This document shows, one piece after another, positions 9,717 through 19,992 of a stretch of 46,022 nucleotides of DNA. The notes under the pieces are model-generated. The model worked only from the letters and a program-made list of their open reading frames with translations. It did no database searches and was not told where the DNA came from. The stretch's first letter is position 1, and the number at the start of each line of letters is the position of its first letter. The stretch is taken from positions 1 through 46,022 of the forward strand of contig NZ_CDME01000005.1 of assembly GCF_000826545.1 (NCBI RefSeq). The letters are read 5' to 3'. The DNA is from Kibdelosporangium sp. MJ126-NF4 (lineage in GTDB: Bacteria > Actinomycetota > Actinomycetes > Mycobacteriales > Pseudonocardiaceae). Both the position numbers and the translations under genes were made by a program.

Positions 9717-9950
9717 TCAAAGGTGGACCACTGGGCAGGTGAGAGTCCGCGTGATCCCGTTGACGTTCTGGATGCGGGCGACGACCAGCTGGCCGAGCAG
9801 GTCGACGCTGTCCGCTTCGGCGCGCACAATCACGTCGTAGGGACCGGTTACGTCCTCGGCAGTGGTCACTCCCTGTATTCCGGCGATCTCAGCCGCGACC
9901 GCGGCTGCCTTGCCGACCTCCGTCTGGATCAGGATGTATGCGTGGACCAC
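9717..9950 (-). CDS. Stand-alone Lrp/AsnC ligand-binding (RAM) domain protein
   Basis: 77 residues from GTG 9950, with AAGGGG about 8 nt upstream. The chain VHAYILIQTEVGKAAAVAAE...YDVIVRAEADSVDLLG...ITRTLTCPVV is the effector-binding RAM fold of Lrp/AsnC regulators without the DNA-binding domain. Such stand-alone proteins form oligomers that bind amino acids. It is transcribed toward the DUF3515 gene, 19 bp apart, and divergent from thiL. Confidence 0.87.
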   Translation of the reverse strand: MVHAYILIQTEVGKAAAVAAEIAGIQGVTTAEDVTGPYDVIVRAEADSVDLLGQLVVARIQNVNGITRTLTCPVVHL

Positions 9951-10059
9951 CGGCGTGCCCCTTCGTCTGGACAAGAACGCTCAAGGTAGGAACGTGGTCA
10001 GCAACGTACCCCAACCGGGGAATCTTTGGTGATCCGAACATTCGGTATCGGAGGCTTTT

Positions 10060-11025
10060 GTGCGATCGGACACGCCGGACCAGGCGGGCACCGTCGCCGA
10101 GTTGGGCGAGTTCAGCCTGATTCAGCGGCTGACGGGCGGGCGCGCCCAGCCGCCCAGCACACTGCTGGGGCCCGGTGACGACGCGGCCATCGTGGTCGCC
10201 TCCGACGGGCGCGTCGTGGCGAGCACGGACGTGCTCGTCGAAGGCGTGCACTTCCGGTTGGACTGGTCCACACCGGAACAGGTTGGCCACAAGGCGGTCG
10301 CGGTGAACCTCGCGGACGTGGCCGCGATGGGCGCGACGCCCACCGCGGTGCTCGTCGGCCTCGCCTGCCCGCCACAGACCACAGTGGAACTGCTCGACGG
10401 GATCACCGCCGGGATGTGGAAGGAAGCCACGCGGGCGCGGGCCGGTGTGGTCGGCGGGGACGTCGTCAGCTCCGAGACGTTGGTGATTTCCGTCACTGCG
10501 CTGGGGGATCTGCAGGGACGAGAGGCGATCACCCGCGCCGGGGCGCTGGCCGGGGACGTCGTGGCGGTGTGCGGCAGGCTCGGGTGGTCCGCCGCCGGGC
10601 TTGCCGTGCTGGGCCGGGGGTTCCGCTCACCGGTCACTGTCGTCAGTGCGCACCGCGCGCCGGAACCGCCGTATGACGCCGGAGCGCAGGCCGCGCTGGC
10701 CGGTGCGACCGCGATGATCGACGTGTCCGACGGGCTGCTCGCCGACCTCGGGCACATCTCCAGAGCCTCCGAAGTGGCCATCGACGTGCGGACCGACCTG
10801 CTGGAAGTGCACCAGCGACTGGTCGACGTCGGCACCGCGCTCGGCGCGGACCCCCGGCACTGGGTGCTCACCGGAGGTGAGGATCACGCGCTCGCCGCGA
10901 CTTTCCCGGGGCCGTCGGAGGTTCCGGATGGTTGGATCACCATCGGCACGGTCCGGCGTGGTGACGGCGTCACCGTGGACGGCCGTCCGTACGAGGGATC
11001 CGGCGGCTGGCAACACTGGCGTTAG
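10060..11025 (+). CDS. thiL: Thiamine-monophosphate kinase
   Basis: Phosphorylates thiamine monophosphate to thiamine diphosphate with ATP. It has 321 residues from GTG 10060, with GGAGG about 8 nt upstream. The N-terminal FSLIQRLTG and GPGDDAAIV motifs, the metal-binding STDVLVEGVHF, and AVNLADVAAMGATP are the standard ThiL elements. The C-terminal half contains AMIDVSDGLLADL and TGGEDHALAATFP. No TPP riboswitch is visible upstream. It is followed by the carbonic anhydrase gene after 24 bp. Confidence 0.95.
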   Translation: MRSDTPDQAGTVAELGEFSLIQRLTGGRAQPPSTLLGPGDDAAIVVASDGRVVASTDVLVEGVHFRLDWSTPEQVGHKAVAVNLADVAAMGATPTAVLVGLACPPQTTVELLDGITAGMWKEATRARAGVVGGDVVSSETLVISVTALGDLQGREAITRAGALAGDVVAVCGRLGWSAAGLAVLGRGFRSPVTVVSAHRAPEPPYDAGAQAALAGATAMIDVSDGLLADLGHISRASEVAIDVRTDLLEVHQRLVDVGTALGADPRHWVLTGGEDHALAATFPGPSEVPDGWITIGTVRRGDGVTVDGRPYEGSGGWQHWR

Positions 11026-11049
11026 GCCTTAGTCCACTTTGGAGGAACT

Positions 11050-11571
11050 GTGCCGATCTACGCGCTCGGTGACAAGGAACCGATCATCCATCCGGACGCG
11101 TTCGTTCATCCGGACGCGACGGTCATCGGTGACGTGACGCTGCGGGCGTTCGCCTCGGTGTGGCCGCAGGCCGTGCTGCGCGGCGACTCCGGCAGCATCC
11201 AGGTCGGCGAACGGACCAGCGTGCAGGACGGGACGATCGTGCACTGCACGGAATTTCACCCGACCGTGATCGGCAACAACTGCGTGGTCGGGCACAACGT
11301 GCACATCGAGGGCGCGACTGTCGCCGACAACTGCCTGATCGCCTCGGGTTCCGTGCTGCTCAACGGATCGGTGGTGGAGGAGGGCGCGGTGCTCGGCGCG
11401 GGCGCGGTGATGTCCTTCAACGGACACATCCCCGCACGCCGGATGGCGCTCGGCGTTCCCGCCCGGATCCGGGAGAACCACGAGGTGCCCGCGATGGCGT
11501 GGGCGATGATCGTCGACCGGTACGTGGAGAACATCAAGATCTACAAATCCGGGCTCCGACGCCTGGACTAG
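11050..11571 (+). CDS. Gamma-class carbonic anhydrase-like hexapeptide-repeat protein
   Basis: 173 residues from GTG 11050, preceded by GGAGG. It is a left-handed beta-helix of hexapeptide repeats. Zinc-ligand His residues are seen in IVHCTEF, VVGHNVHIEGA. The C-terminal helix VPAMAWAMIVDRYVENIKIYKSG is typical of the YrdA/PaaY/Cam-like trimer. It could hydrate CO2; many relatives are of unproved activity. Position between thiL and ung gives no functional hint. Confidence 0.85.
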   Translation: MPIYALGDKEPIIHPDAFVHPDATVIGDVTLRAFASVWPQAVLRGDSGSIQVGERTSVQDGTIVHCTEFHPTVIGNNCVVGHNVHIEGATVADNCLIASGSVLLNGSVVEEGAVLGAGAVMSFNGHIPARRMALGVPARIRENHEVPAMAWAMIVDRYVENIKIYKSGLRRLD

Positions 11572-11590
11572 CCGCATTTTTACGGTCGGC

Positions 11591-11596
11591 TACCCT
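11591..11596 (+). promoter_or_regulatory. Putative -10 box (TACCCT) for ung
   Basis: TACCCT ends 8 nt before the ung ATG, with no Shine-Dalgarno between, which suggests a leaderless transcript. Confidence 0.4.
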
Positions 11597-11604
11597 CTGG
11601 CGGC

Positions 11605-12279
11605 ATGGCACGTCCTCTGAACGAAGTGATGGATCCCGGCTGGGCGCGGGCACTGGAGCCGGTCGCGGACCGGATCGCCACGATGGGCGAGTTCCTGCGC
11701 GCCGAGATCGCCGCGGGCCGCACCTACCTGCCCGCCGGGGAGAACGTGCTGCGCGCGTTCAAGCAGCCGTTCGACGATGTCCGCGTGCTGATCGTCGGCC
11801 AGGACCCGTACCCGACTCCCGGGCACGCCGTCGGCCTGTCCTTCTCGGTGGCGCCCGACGTGCGGCCGATCCCGAAGAGCCTGATCAACATCTACAAGGA
11901 GTACTGCGAGGACCTCGGGCACCCCAAGCCGTCCAACGGCGACCTGACGCCGTGGACCGAGAACGGCGTGCTGTTGCTCAACAGGGCGCTGACGGTGATG
12001 CCCGGCAAGCCCAACTCGCACCAGGGCAAAGGCTGGGAGGACGTGACCGAGCAGGCGATCAAGGCGTTGGCCGCCCGCGACAAGCCGATGGTGTCGATCC
12101 TGTGGGGCCGCAATGCCCGTAACCTCCGGCCGCTGTTGGACCCGTTGCCGTGCATCGAGTCCGCGCACCCCAGCCCGATGTCCGCCGCTGGTGGCTTCTT
12201 CGGTTCGCGCCCGTTCAGCCGCGCCAACGAACTCCTTGTCCAGCAAGGTGCGTCGCCCGTCGACTGGAAGCTCCCCTGA
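11605..12279 (+). CDS. ung: Uracil-DNA glycosylase, family 1
   Basis: Removes uracil from DNA in base excision repair. 224 residues. Motif [19 protein letters not shown] carries the catalytic Asp, and the C-terminal loop [10 protein letters not shown] carries the catalytic His and the DNA-intercalating region. [12 protein letters not shown] and [11 protein letters not shown] are also family signatures. All key residues are intact. A HAD phosphatase gene follows after 9 bp. Confidence 0.96.
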   Translation: MARPLNEVMDPGWARALEPVADRIATMGEFLRAEIAAGRTYLPAGENVLRAFKQPFDDVRVLIVGQDPYPTPGHAVGLSFSVAPDVRPIPKSLINIYKEYCEDLGHPKPSNGDLTPWTENGVLLLNRALTVMPGKPNSHQGKGWEDVTEQAIKALAARDKPMVSILWGRNARNLRPLLDPLPCIESAHPSPMSAAGGFFGSRPFSRANELLVQQGASPVDWKLP

Positions 12280-12288
12280 CCAGGCATA

Positions 12289-12942
12289 ATGAGTGCAGTG
12301 GGGACTACTGCGCTGATCTTCGACTTCGACGGACTGTTGATGGACACCGAGTCCACGCAGTTGCAGAGCTGGCAGTACGAGTGGCGGCAGTACGGTCTTG
12401 AGCTCGATGTGACCACGTTCTTCGCCAACCACGGCGGAGACGTGAGCGAGCTCAGGTACGCCGCACTGGCCGCTGCCGTCGGTTCTGCCTATGACCGGGT
12501 GTCCAGCCACGCTCGTCGTGTGGCGTACCGGGATTCGCTGAACGCGGTGCTGCGGTTCAACCCTGGAATCCAGGAATGGCTGGATTCCGCTGACGGCATG
12601 CGGTTGGCCATCGCCAGCAGTTCGCCCGCCACCTGGGTTCTGCCGCTGCTCGACCAGTCCGGCTATCGGTCCCGGTTCGAGGTTGTCGCGTGCGGTGACG
12701 AGGTTGCCGCGCACAAACCTGATCCGGCGGTGTACCTGCTCGCGTTGCGCCGCTTGCAAGTCTCGGCGGATCAGGCGATTGCCTTTGAGGACACGCCGCA
12801 CGGCGTCGCCGCGGCCAAGGCCGCTGGGCTGCGGTGTGTCGCGATCCCGAACCCGCACACCGACCCGGCCAGGTTCGGTGCGGCGGACCTGGTGCTGGGC
12901 AGCGCGGCCGACAGGAGCTTGGCGGAAGTTCTCAGCTGGTAG
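12289..12942 (+). CDS. HAD-superfamily hydrolase (beta-phosphoglucomutase/GPH-like)
   Basis: 217 residues. Motif I FDFDGLLMDTES has the nucleophile Asp and the acid/base Asp. The cap domain occupies residues about 18-90. Motif II Ser is in IASSSPATW, motif III Lys in AAHKPDPAVY, and motif IV acidic residues in FEDTPHGVAAAKAAG. It is a small-molecule phosphatase or phosphomutase of unknown substrate. Probably cotranscribed with ung. Confidence 0.88.
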   Translation: MSAVGTTALIFDFDGLLMDTESTQLQSWQYEWRQYGLELDVTTFFANHGGDVSELRYAALAAAVGSAYDRVSSHARRVAYRDSLNAVLRFNPGIQEWLDSADGMRLAIASSSPATWVLPLLDQSGYRSRFEVVACGDEVAAHKPDPAVYLLALRRLQVSADQAIAFEDTPHGVAAAKAAGLRCVAIPNPHTDPARFGAADLVLGSAADRSLAEVLSW

Positions 12943-12988
12943 AGAAAGCCGGTTCCTTTCACACCATGGTCGTCAATACCGTGGGGTG

Positions 12989-14188
12989 ATGCGGCGGGAT
13001 CTGGCGTTGATCGTCTCCGGGGTGGGGGTCTCGGCCTTCGGCACGTGCCTGAGCAGGCTCGTGCTGATGGTCCAGCTCAAGGACCACGGCGCGTTCGCAC
13101 TGGCCGCGTTGATGATTGCCGCGCTACTGCCCTCGGCACTCGGCGCACCGATCGCCGGGCTGCTGGTCGACCGGCTGCCCAACCGCATGTTGATGCAGTT
13201 GGCCCAGTTCCTGCAGGCGGTCGCGACTCTGGCGATGGCGTTCCTGATCGACGACATCGCGGCGGTGCTGATCACGACGCTGCTCGTCGGCTGCGGCGCG
13301 GCGGTGGCGGACCCGGCGGCGGCCACCCTCGCGCCGCGCACGGCCGGGCCCGGCGACATCGCGAAAGGCTTCGCCTGGCTGGCATCCAGCCGGTGGACCG
13401 GGTACGTCCTCGGCACGGCCGCCGGTGGTGTGCTGATCACCGCGGTCGGCGGGCGGAACGCGATTCTGATCGACGCCGGGACTTTCCTCGTGCAGGCACT
13501 GCTGTTGCTGTTCCTTCGGACCGACCGGGATCCACGGGCCGAGGGCGGTGCGCGTGGGAAGGAGAAGAAGGGCGCGGCCATGGCAGGTATCCGGCACCTG
13601 GCCCGCGACAAGGTGATCACCGTCAGCCTCGGTGGTCTCGCTGTCGTCGCGCTGTGCGTCGCGCTCATCAACGTCGCCGACGTCTTCCTGATCACCGACG
13701 TCCTGCGTGGTGGCGTCGTGCTGATCGGCTGGGTTTACGCGGCGTGGATGGTCGGGTCGATCCTCGGCTCACGGGTGGCCGGACGGCTCGTCGACCAGCG
13801 TGCGATGGTCCGGACGTTGGGCTGGGCGGGAGCCGCGCTCGGGCTGGCCGTCCTCATCCCCGCCGTCTTCGCGCACACCACTGTGATCGTGGTCGCATTC
13901 CTCTGCGGCGGATTCGCCAACGGGATGCAGAACGTCGCGCGTCAGGCTCTCGTGCGGCTGCGCACTCCGGAACACATGCACGGGCGGGCCTTCGCGGCCA
14001 CCGACTCCGTCATGCGAACAGCCAACGCGCTGGGCACGATGATCGCCGGATTTGTCGTCACCGGCATCGGGCCGCGATGGTCGATGGGGCTCGCCGGTGC
14101 CGCGGCCACGCTGATCAGCATCGGCACGCTGCTGGTCGCCCGGGAACGCGAACCGGCCCGGGTGGTCGAGACCACCCGGGCCGGTTGA
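12989..14188 (+). CDS. Major facilitator superfamily transporter
   Basis: 399 residues with about 10-12 hydrophobic segments. The start is ATG 12989 (MRRDLALIVSGVG), because the upstream in-frame extension runs through the HAD gene in another frame and is not hydrophobic. The cytoplasmic loop LVDRLPNRMLMQ fits the MFS motif A region. A charged central loop (GGARGKEKKG, about residues 195-205) separates the two halves. It resembles macrolide-efflux/enterobactin-exporter type MFS_3 proteins; substrate unknown. The last codons lie in a long perfect palindrome that probably serves as terminator. Confidence 0.88.
   Translation: MRRDLALIVSGVGVSAFGTCLSRLVLMVQLKDHGAFALAALMIAALLPSALGAPIAGLLVDRLPNRMLMQLAQFLQAVATLAMAFLIDDIAAVLITTLLVGCGAAVADPAAATLAPRTAGPGDIAKGFAWLASSRWTGYVLGTAAGGVLITAVGGRNAILIDAGTFLVQALLLLFLRTDRDPRAEGGARGKEKKGAAMAGIRHLARDKVITVSLGGLAVVALCVALINVADVFLITDVLRGGVVLIGWVYAAWMVGSILGSRVAGRLVDQRAMVRTLGWAGAALGLAVLIPAVFAHTTVIVVAFLCGGFANGMQNVARQALVRLRTPEHMHGRAFAATDSVMRTANALGTMIAGFVVTGIGPRWSMGLAGAAATLISIGTLLVAREREPARVVETTRAG
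14151..14186. terminator. Palindromic terminator embedded in the 3' end of the MFS gene
   Basis: Perfect 17-bp arms, 14151-14167 and 14170-14186, separated by GA. The repeat encodes the last residues of the transporter and ends at the first base of its TGA. The convergent rpmB gene ends 15 bp further on, so the hairpin can stop transcription in both directions. There is no T-tract. Confidence 0.7.
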
Positions 14189-14201
14189 AAGAGCGAATGC
14201 G

Positions 14202-14393
14202 TCAGCCCCGGACGACCTTGCCCGCCTTCAGGCAGGAGGTGCACACGTTCAGCCGCTTGCGCTGCGAAACGCCAAGCTTGGCGTGCACGGTCTGGATGTT
14301 CGGGTTCCACCGCCGGTTGGTGCGCCGGTGGGAGTGCGAGACCGACTTGCCGAAGCCAGGCCCCTTACCGCAGACGTCGCACACAGCAGCCAC
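14202..14393 (-). CDS. rpmB: Large ribosomal subunit protein bL28 (zinc-binding type)
   Basis: 63 residues starting at GTG 14393 ([15 protein letters not shown]), with a GAGGAAAGGA Shine-Dalgarno region just upstream. Two CXXC pairs, CDVC at the N-terminus and CTSC near the C-terminus, form the zinc ribbon of the C+ form, so this paralogue would be the zinc-replete version. Sequence [16 protein letters not shown] is diagnostic for bL28. It is transcribed opposite to its neighbours. Confidence 0.95.
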   Translation of the reverse strand: MAAVCDVCGKGPGFGKSVSHSHRRTNRRWNPNIQTVHAKLGVSQRKRLNVCTSCLKAGKVVRG

Positions 14394-14592
14394 GTCAGTG
14401 TCCTTTCCTCTGGGTGTTGCCGGCGGATCAAGGCCGACGGCAGATAGCCCGGGCCAGCCAGGCAACTCAGACAGGGTAACGGGTCGCGTCCGGCGGTTAC
14501 AAACCGGCCCCATTCTCCGCACCGCTGTTGTGTTCGCGGTTACTCTCGCGCGAACCCACTCGAACGACGCTCGACGGCGGGAGGACAGGACG

Positions 14593-16209
14593 GTGCTGCA
14601 GGCTCTGGACGCCGCCGCGATCCGCCGCTGGGCTGCGGTGAGTGTGCAGACTCTCAGCGCGCAGCGCGAGGCGATCGACAGCATCAACGTCTTCCCCGTT
14701 GCCGACGGCGACACGGGATCCAACCTGCTCGGCACCATGCGCGCCGCGCTGGAGGCGTTGCTCAGGGCACCCGTCGACGAGCGTTCCGAGGCTGGCGCGG
14801 CGCTCGGTGTCCTCGCCAAGGGCGCGTTGGCGGGAGCACGCGGCAACTCCGGGGTGATCGTGTCCCAGATGCTGCGTGGGCTCGCCGAATCACTGCGGAC
14901 GGTCGACCAGGCAGGCGCGCACGACCTGGCGAAAGCCATGGTCAGAGCCGCCGAACTGGCCGCGGAGGCGGTCGCCGAGCCACGCGCGGGAACGATGCTG
15001 ACGGTGCTCACGGCGTCCGCGGCCGGGGCGCGTCGGCTCCGTTCGGACGTGTTGCACGAGGTCACGGCCGCCGCCGCGCGAGCCGCGTCCGAGGCACTGT
15101 CACTGACACCACAGCAGCTCGACGTGCTTGCCGAGGCGGGTGTGGTGGACGCTGGGGGACGTGGCGTGCTCATTCTGCTCGAATCCCTGGTCACGGTCGT
15201 GAACGAACGTGACGAGCCGGTTGTGCCGTACTCGACCTCCCAGCCGTCGCCGCTCGCGGCGCGTGAGGCCGGGTCGACGGAGTTCGGCTACGAGGTCATG
15301 TACCTGCTCGACTCCACGACCGACGAGGCGACCGCCCTGCTGCGTGAGACGTTGTCCAAGCTGGGCGACTGCGTGTCCGTGGTCGGTGACGGTGACGGGT
15401 TGTGGACCGTCCACGTGCACTGCAACGACGTCGGCGGCGCCATCGAGGCCGGTGTCGAGGCGGGCCGCCCGCATCGGATCATGGTCGCCCGGTTCGCTGA
15501 CGCCGAGGGCGCGCCATCGCGGTTCGGTCGCGCGCGGGTTGTGGTCATACCCGCTCGTGGCTCGGGCATCGCGGCTCTGTTCCGTACCGAGGGCGCGCTC
15601 GTGCTGGAGATCGGCGGCGACGACGAGCCCAACGTCTGGGACCTGCTGAACCTGATCACGTCGACCGGCGCGTCACACGTCACCGTCCTGCCTGGTGACC
15701 AGGAGCTGATGGGCATCGCCGACGAGGCCGCGGCCAGGGCTGTCGCGGGTGGTCAGGACGTCGTGGTGATCCCGTGCCTGTCACCGGTGCAAGCGCTTGC
15801 GGCCCTGGCCGTGCACGACGCGGCCCGGCGCTCGGGCGACGACGTGGTGTCGATGGCGGAGGCCGCGGCGGCGACGCGCCGTGGCGAGCTTGCCACGGCC
15901 AGCGAGGACGCGATCACGTGGATCGGCCCGTGCCGCGCCGGTGACCTGCTGGGCTTCGCCGACGGCGAGGTGATGCGGATCGAGCACGGGCCCGTGGAGG
16001 CGTCGAAGGTCGTGCGGGGAGCGTGCGCGGTCGTGGACCGGATGCTGACCGCGGGCGGCGAGCTGGTGACGGCCCTGCTCGGCCACGACGCGCCGGACGG
16101 CCTGAGCGACGAGCTGGAGAAACACCTGCGCACGGAATACCCGGCTGTCGAGTTCGTGGCCTACCGCGGCGGCCAGCGCGACAGCGTGCTCCTGCTCGGT
16201 GTCGAATAG
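14593..16209 (+). CDS. DAK2-domain fatty acid kinase A-like protein (FakA/YloV family)
   Basis: 538 residues from GTG 14593, preceded by GGAGG. Residues 1-200 are a DhaL-type nucleotide-binding domain with the Mg-ATP motif [14 protein letters not shown] and [12 protein letters not shown]. The middle domain and the C-terminal DegV-like domain follow ([11 protein letters not shown]... and [19 protein letters not shown]). In Firmicutes FakA phosphorylates fatty acids bound to FakB for phospholipid synthesis. The M. tuberculosis equivalent (Rv2974c/Rv2975c) also sits before recG. No FakB gene is in the window. The very long upstream frame is the antisense/MFS shadow. Confidence 0.88.
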   Translation: MLQALDAAAIRRWAAVSVQTLSAQREAIDSINVFPVADGDTGSNLLGTMRAALEALLRAPVDERSEAGAALGVLAKGALAGARGNSGVIVSQMLRGLAESLRTVDQAGAHDLAKAMVRAAELAAEAVAEPRAGTMLTVLTASAAGARRLRSDVLHEVTAAAARAASEALSLTPQQLDVLAEAGVVDAGGRGVLILLESLVTVVNERDEPVVPYSTSQPSPLAAREAGSTEFGYEVMYLLDSTTDEATALLRETLSKLGDCVSVVGDGDGLWTVHVHCNDVGGAIEAGVEAGRPHRIMVARFADAEGAPSRFGRARVVVIPARGSGIAALFRTEGALVLEIGGDDEPNVWDLLNLITSTGASHVTVLPGDQELMGIADEAAARAVAGGQDVVVIPCLSPVQALAALAVHDAARRSGDDVVSMAEAAAATRRGELATASEDAITWIGPCRAGDLLGFADGEVMRIEHGPVEASKVVRGACAVVDRMLTAGGELVTALLGHDAPDGLSDELEKHLRTEYPAVEFVAYRGGQRDSVLLLGVE

Positions 16210-16239
16210 CCTCGGGTCGAATAGCTCGGTGTCGAATAG
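16195..16239 (+). repeat. Triplicated 15-bp unit at the stop codon of the FakA-like gene
   Basis: The unit CTCGGTGTCGAATAG at 16195-16209, containing the stop TAG, recurs as CTCGGGTCGAATAG (16211-16224) and again exactly at 16225-16239. The copies after the stop are non-coding. It looks like replication slippage of the gene end. Confidence 0.85.
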
Positions 16240-16258
16240 TTGTGTCAGACCTGCTCGC

Positions 16259-16264
16259 TAATGT
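16259..16264 (+). promoter_or_regulatory. Putative -10 box (TAATGT) for recG
   Basis: TAATGT ends 8 nt before the recG ATG at 16273, the same geometry as the ddl and ung boxes. No Shine-Dalgarno is visible, so leaderless transcription is likely. Confidence 0.4.
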
Positions 16265-16272
16265 GAGATGCG

Positions 16273-18432
16273 ATGAGTTTCGATGACAGCCTGCAGCCCA
16301 TCCTGGGCAAGAAGTCGGCCGACGCGCTTGCGACAGCACTTGAGCTGCACACCGTCGGCGATCTGTTGCGGCATTACCCACGTCGGTATGTCGAGTTCGG
16401 CGAGCTGACCGACATCGCCGGGCTGGAGATCGGCGAACACGTCACGATCCAGGCGGAGATCACCAGGGTCACCAAGCACCAGATGCGCCAGCGGCACGGC
16501 ACCCGGACCGAGGTGGAGATCACCGACGGCAAGCAGAAGCTGACGATGTCGTTCTTCAACCAGCTCGGCAAGTACAAGGACCAGCTGAAAGTCGGCGCTC
16601 AGGGCTTCTTCGCGGGCAAGGTCGGCACGTTCAACAAGAAGCTCCAGCTGCAGAATCCCGAAGTGGAGATCTTCACCGAGGACGAGGACCCGGAGCTGCA
16701 GAAGATGCGCCCGGTCTACCCGGCCGCGGCGAAGATGCCGACCTGGAAGATCGCCAACTGCGTGCGGCAGCTGCTCGGGGTCTGGGAAGGTGCGGACGAC
16801 CCGCTGCCGCCCAGCCTGCGCAAGGACCGGGGCATGATGCCGCTCGACGCGGCGCTGCGCGCGATCCACCTGCCCGACGGCTGGGAGCACATCAGCGCGG
16901 CGCGCAAACGTCTGAAGTGGGACGAGGCCATTGCCGTGCAGCTCGCGCTGGCCCTACGCCGCCAGGCCACCGCCGCCCGTCCCGCGCCGGAGTGCGCGCG
17001 CCGCTCCGGAGGGATTCTGGACGCGTTCGACCAGCGGCTGCCGTTCGAGCTGACCGCGGGCCAGCAGGAGGTCGGCGCCACCATCGCGACCGACCTGACC
17101 AGCCGTCACCCGATGAACCGGCTGCTGCAGGGCGAGGTCGGCAGCGGCAAGACGATCGTGGCCCTGCGCGCGATGCTGCAGGTCGTGGATTCGGGACGGC
17201 AGGCTGCGATGCTCGCGCCCACCGAGGTCCTCGCCGCCCAGCACGCGCGGTCGTTGCAGGAAATGCTCGGCGACCTGGCGCAGGCGGGGGAGCTCGGCGC
17301 GGCCGAGCACGCGACCCGGCTGACGCTGCTGACCGGCTCGCTGCCCGCCGCCGCGCGTAAACAGGCGCTGCTGGACGCGGCCTCCGGCTCGGCGGGGATC
17401 GTCGTCGGCACGCACGCGCTGATCCAGGACAAGGTGTCCTTCGCCGACCTGGGCTTCGTGGTCGTGGACGAGCAGCACCGGTTCGGCGTCGAACAACGTG
17501 ACGCGCTGCGTACGCGCGCTGTCGACGGCGCCAGCCCGCACGTGCTGGTCATGACGGCGACTCCTATTCCCCGCACGGTCGCCATGACCGTGTACGGCGA
17601 TCTGGAGACGTCCGCGCTGCGCGAGTTGCCACGCGGTCGCTCGCCCATCGCGACGAACGTCGTACCCGTGGCGGAGAAACCACAGTGGCTCGACCGCGTG
17701 TGGCAACGGGTCCGTGAGGAGATCTCCGCAGGCCACCAGGCCTATGTGGTGTGTCCCCGGATCGGTGAGGCAGGCGCGGAGGAAGCCGAGGAGCCGCCGC
17801 TGAACGACGACGGCCGCCGTCAGCCGCTCGCCGTCGAGGAAGTGGCGCCGATGCTGGCCTCGGGCGCGCTCAAGGGCCTGCGCATCGCGGTGCTGCACGG
17901 CAAGATGCCCGCCGACGACAAGGACGCGACCATGCGCGCGTTCGCCGCGGGCGAGGTGGACGTGCTCGTGGCCACGACGGTCGTCGAGGTCGGCGTGAAC
18001 GTGCCGAACGCCACCGCGATGGTGATCATGGACGCCGACCGGTTCGGCGTCAGCCAGCTCCACCAGCTACGCGGCCGAGTCGGCCGAGGCAGCGCGCCAG
18101 GCCTCTGTCTGCTGGTGAGCGAGGCACTGGACGGCACGACGACGAGGGAGCGCCTGGACGCCGTGGCCTCCACAGTGGACGGATTCGAGCTCGCCCAGCT
18201 GGACCTGGAGATCCGCAGGGAGGGCGACATCCTCGGCGCGACCCAGTCTGGCAAGCGCTCCCAGTTGAAGATGCTGTCGCTGCTGCGTGACGCCGAGATG
18301 ATCGCCGAAGCACGTGCGGAAGCCCAGCGCCTCGTGGACGACGATCCCGGCCTCGCCAGGACGCCGAGCCTGAAGGCGATGGCGGAAACACTGATCGACT
18401 CGGAACGAGCCGAGTTCCTGCAGAAAGCCTGA
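16273..18432 (+). CDS. recG: ATP-dependent DNA helicase RecG
   Basis: Branch-migration helicase that reverses stalled forks and processes Holliday junctions. 719 residues. The N-terminal wedge/OB-fold domain occupies about residues 1-260 (LTDIAGLEIGEHVTI...). Walker A is GEVGSGKTIVALRAM, motif II is VVDEQHRFGVEQRD, motif III TATPIPRTVAMT, and motif VI region QLHQLRGRVGRG. The TRG-type C-terminal segment follows. It ends 3 bp before the convergent MerR gene. Confidence 0.95.
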   Translation: MSFDDSLQPILGKKSADALATALELHTVGDLLRHYPRRYVEFGELTDIAGLEIGEHVTIQAEITRVTKHQMRQRHGTRTEVEITDGKQKLTMSFFNQLGKYKDQLKVGAQGFFAGKVGTFNKKLQLQNPEVEIFTEDEDPELQKMRPVYPAAAKMPTWKIANCVRQLLGVWEGADDPLPPSLRKDRGMMPLDAALRAIHLPDGWEHISAARKRLKWDEAIAVQLALALRRQATAARPAPECARRSGGILDAFDQRLPFELTAGQQEVGATIATDLTSRHPMNRLLQGEVGSGKTIVALRAMLQVVDSGRQAAMLAPTEVLAAQHARSLQEMLGDLAQAGELGAAEHATRLTLLTGSLPAAARKQALLDAASGSAGIVVGTHALIQDKVSFADLGFVVVDEQHRFGVEQRDALRTRAVDGASPHVLVMTATPIPRTVAMTVYGDLETSALRELPRGRSPIATNVVPVAEKPQWLDRVWQRVREEISAGHQAYVVCPRIGEAGAEEAEEPPLNDDGRRQPLAVEEVAPMLASGALKGLRIAVLHGKMPADDKDATMRAFAAGEVDVLVATTVVEVGVNVPNATAMVIMDADRFGVSQLHQLRGRVGRGSAPGLCLLVSEALDGTTTRERLDAVASTVDGFELAQLDLEIRREGDILGATQSGKRSQLKMLSLLRDAEMIAEARAEAQRLVDDDPGLARTPSLKAMAETLIDSERAEFLQKA

Positions 18433-18435
18433 CCG

Positions 18436-18810
18436 TCAGGCGGGGACCATGTCGGCACCGTCACGTTCGGCCGCGTCGATGTAGTCGGCGAGAGCCCGAC
18501 GGGACCGAGCGAGCTTTTCCATCTGATCGTCCAGTCGCTGCAGCCGTGACCGCATCGCGGCCAGCAAATCAGGACACCCCAGCAACTCCGGTGCCTCGCC
18601 GACCGCACAGGGCAGCAGGTACGCGATGTCCTCGGAGGACAACCCGGCGCCAAGCAGGTGCCGGATCTGCTTCACCCGCAGCACGGCGTCCTCGTCGTAC
18701 TCGCGGTAACCGTTCGCGCCCCGGTCTGCGTCCAGCAGGCCCTGGGCTTCGTAGTAGCGCAACTGGTGGGCGTTGACGCCCGTCCGATGACTCAGTTCCC
18801 CGATCCGCAT
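18436..18810 (-). CDS. MerR-family transcriptional regulator
   Basis: 124 residues. The N-terminal winged HTH is MRIGELSHRTGVNAHQLRYYE, followed by GYREYDEDAVLRVKQIRHL and a long dimerisation helix (residues 75-115). The C-terminal part has two Cys residues (LLPCAVGEAPELLGC) which could sense metal or redox state but no clear metal motif. It is divergent from the imine-reductase-like gene over a 49-bp gap, so that gene is the likely target. Confidence 0.9.
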   Translation of the reverse strand: MRIGELSHRTGVNAHQLRYYEAQGLLDADRGANGYREYDEDAVLRVKQIRHLLGAGLSSEDIAYLLPCAVGEAPELLGCPDLLAAMRSRLQRLDDQMEKLARSRRALADYIDAAERDGADMVPA

Positions 18811-18821
18811 CGAAACCTCGC

Positions 18822-18850
18822 TTGACCTTCACACCGGTATCAACGTTGAC
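18822..18850 (+). promoter_or_regulatory. Candidate MerR-controlled promoter/operator
   Basis: TTGACC at 18822-18827 is a good -35 hexamer. It is followed by an imperfect dyad TTGACCTTCACACC/GGTATCAACGTTGA (18822-18849) of the size MerR proteins bind between over-spaced -35 and -10 elements. I see no strong -10; GACGAT at 18848-18853 is the nearest. The start codon follows at 18860. Confidence 0.35.
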
Positions 18851-18859
18851 GATGCTGTC

Positions 18860-19759
<900 letters not shown>

Positions 19760-19992
19760 CCGATTCCCGCGCCGGGCCATTTCGGCGGGACAGGCCGTGG
19801 CCGCTACCCGGAACGGGTCGTGATCGACCTGCCACCACCGGTGTGGCCCGGCCGGTCGCGCAGGACAGCCGGGCCCACCGTGCCGCTATCGCGTGTTCAT
19901 GTACCCGGTCGATGAGAGCCTGCCCCGGCCGAAGGTCGGAGTCAGGGCCCGCATCCGACCCGGCTATCGCGGACGGGGCTTTGCGGCACGGT

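Noticed and set aside
13045..14592. N-terminal extension of the FakA-like frame (over 500 codons)
   Set aside because: It lies over the MFS and rpmB genes in another frame and is Arg-rich; the GTG at 14593 has a ribosome-binding site and the family start.
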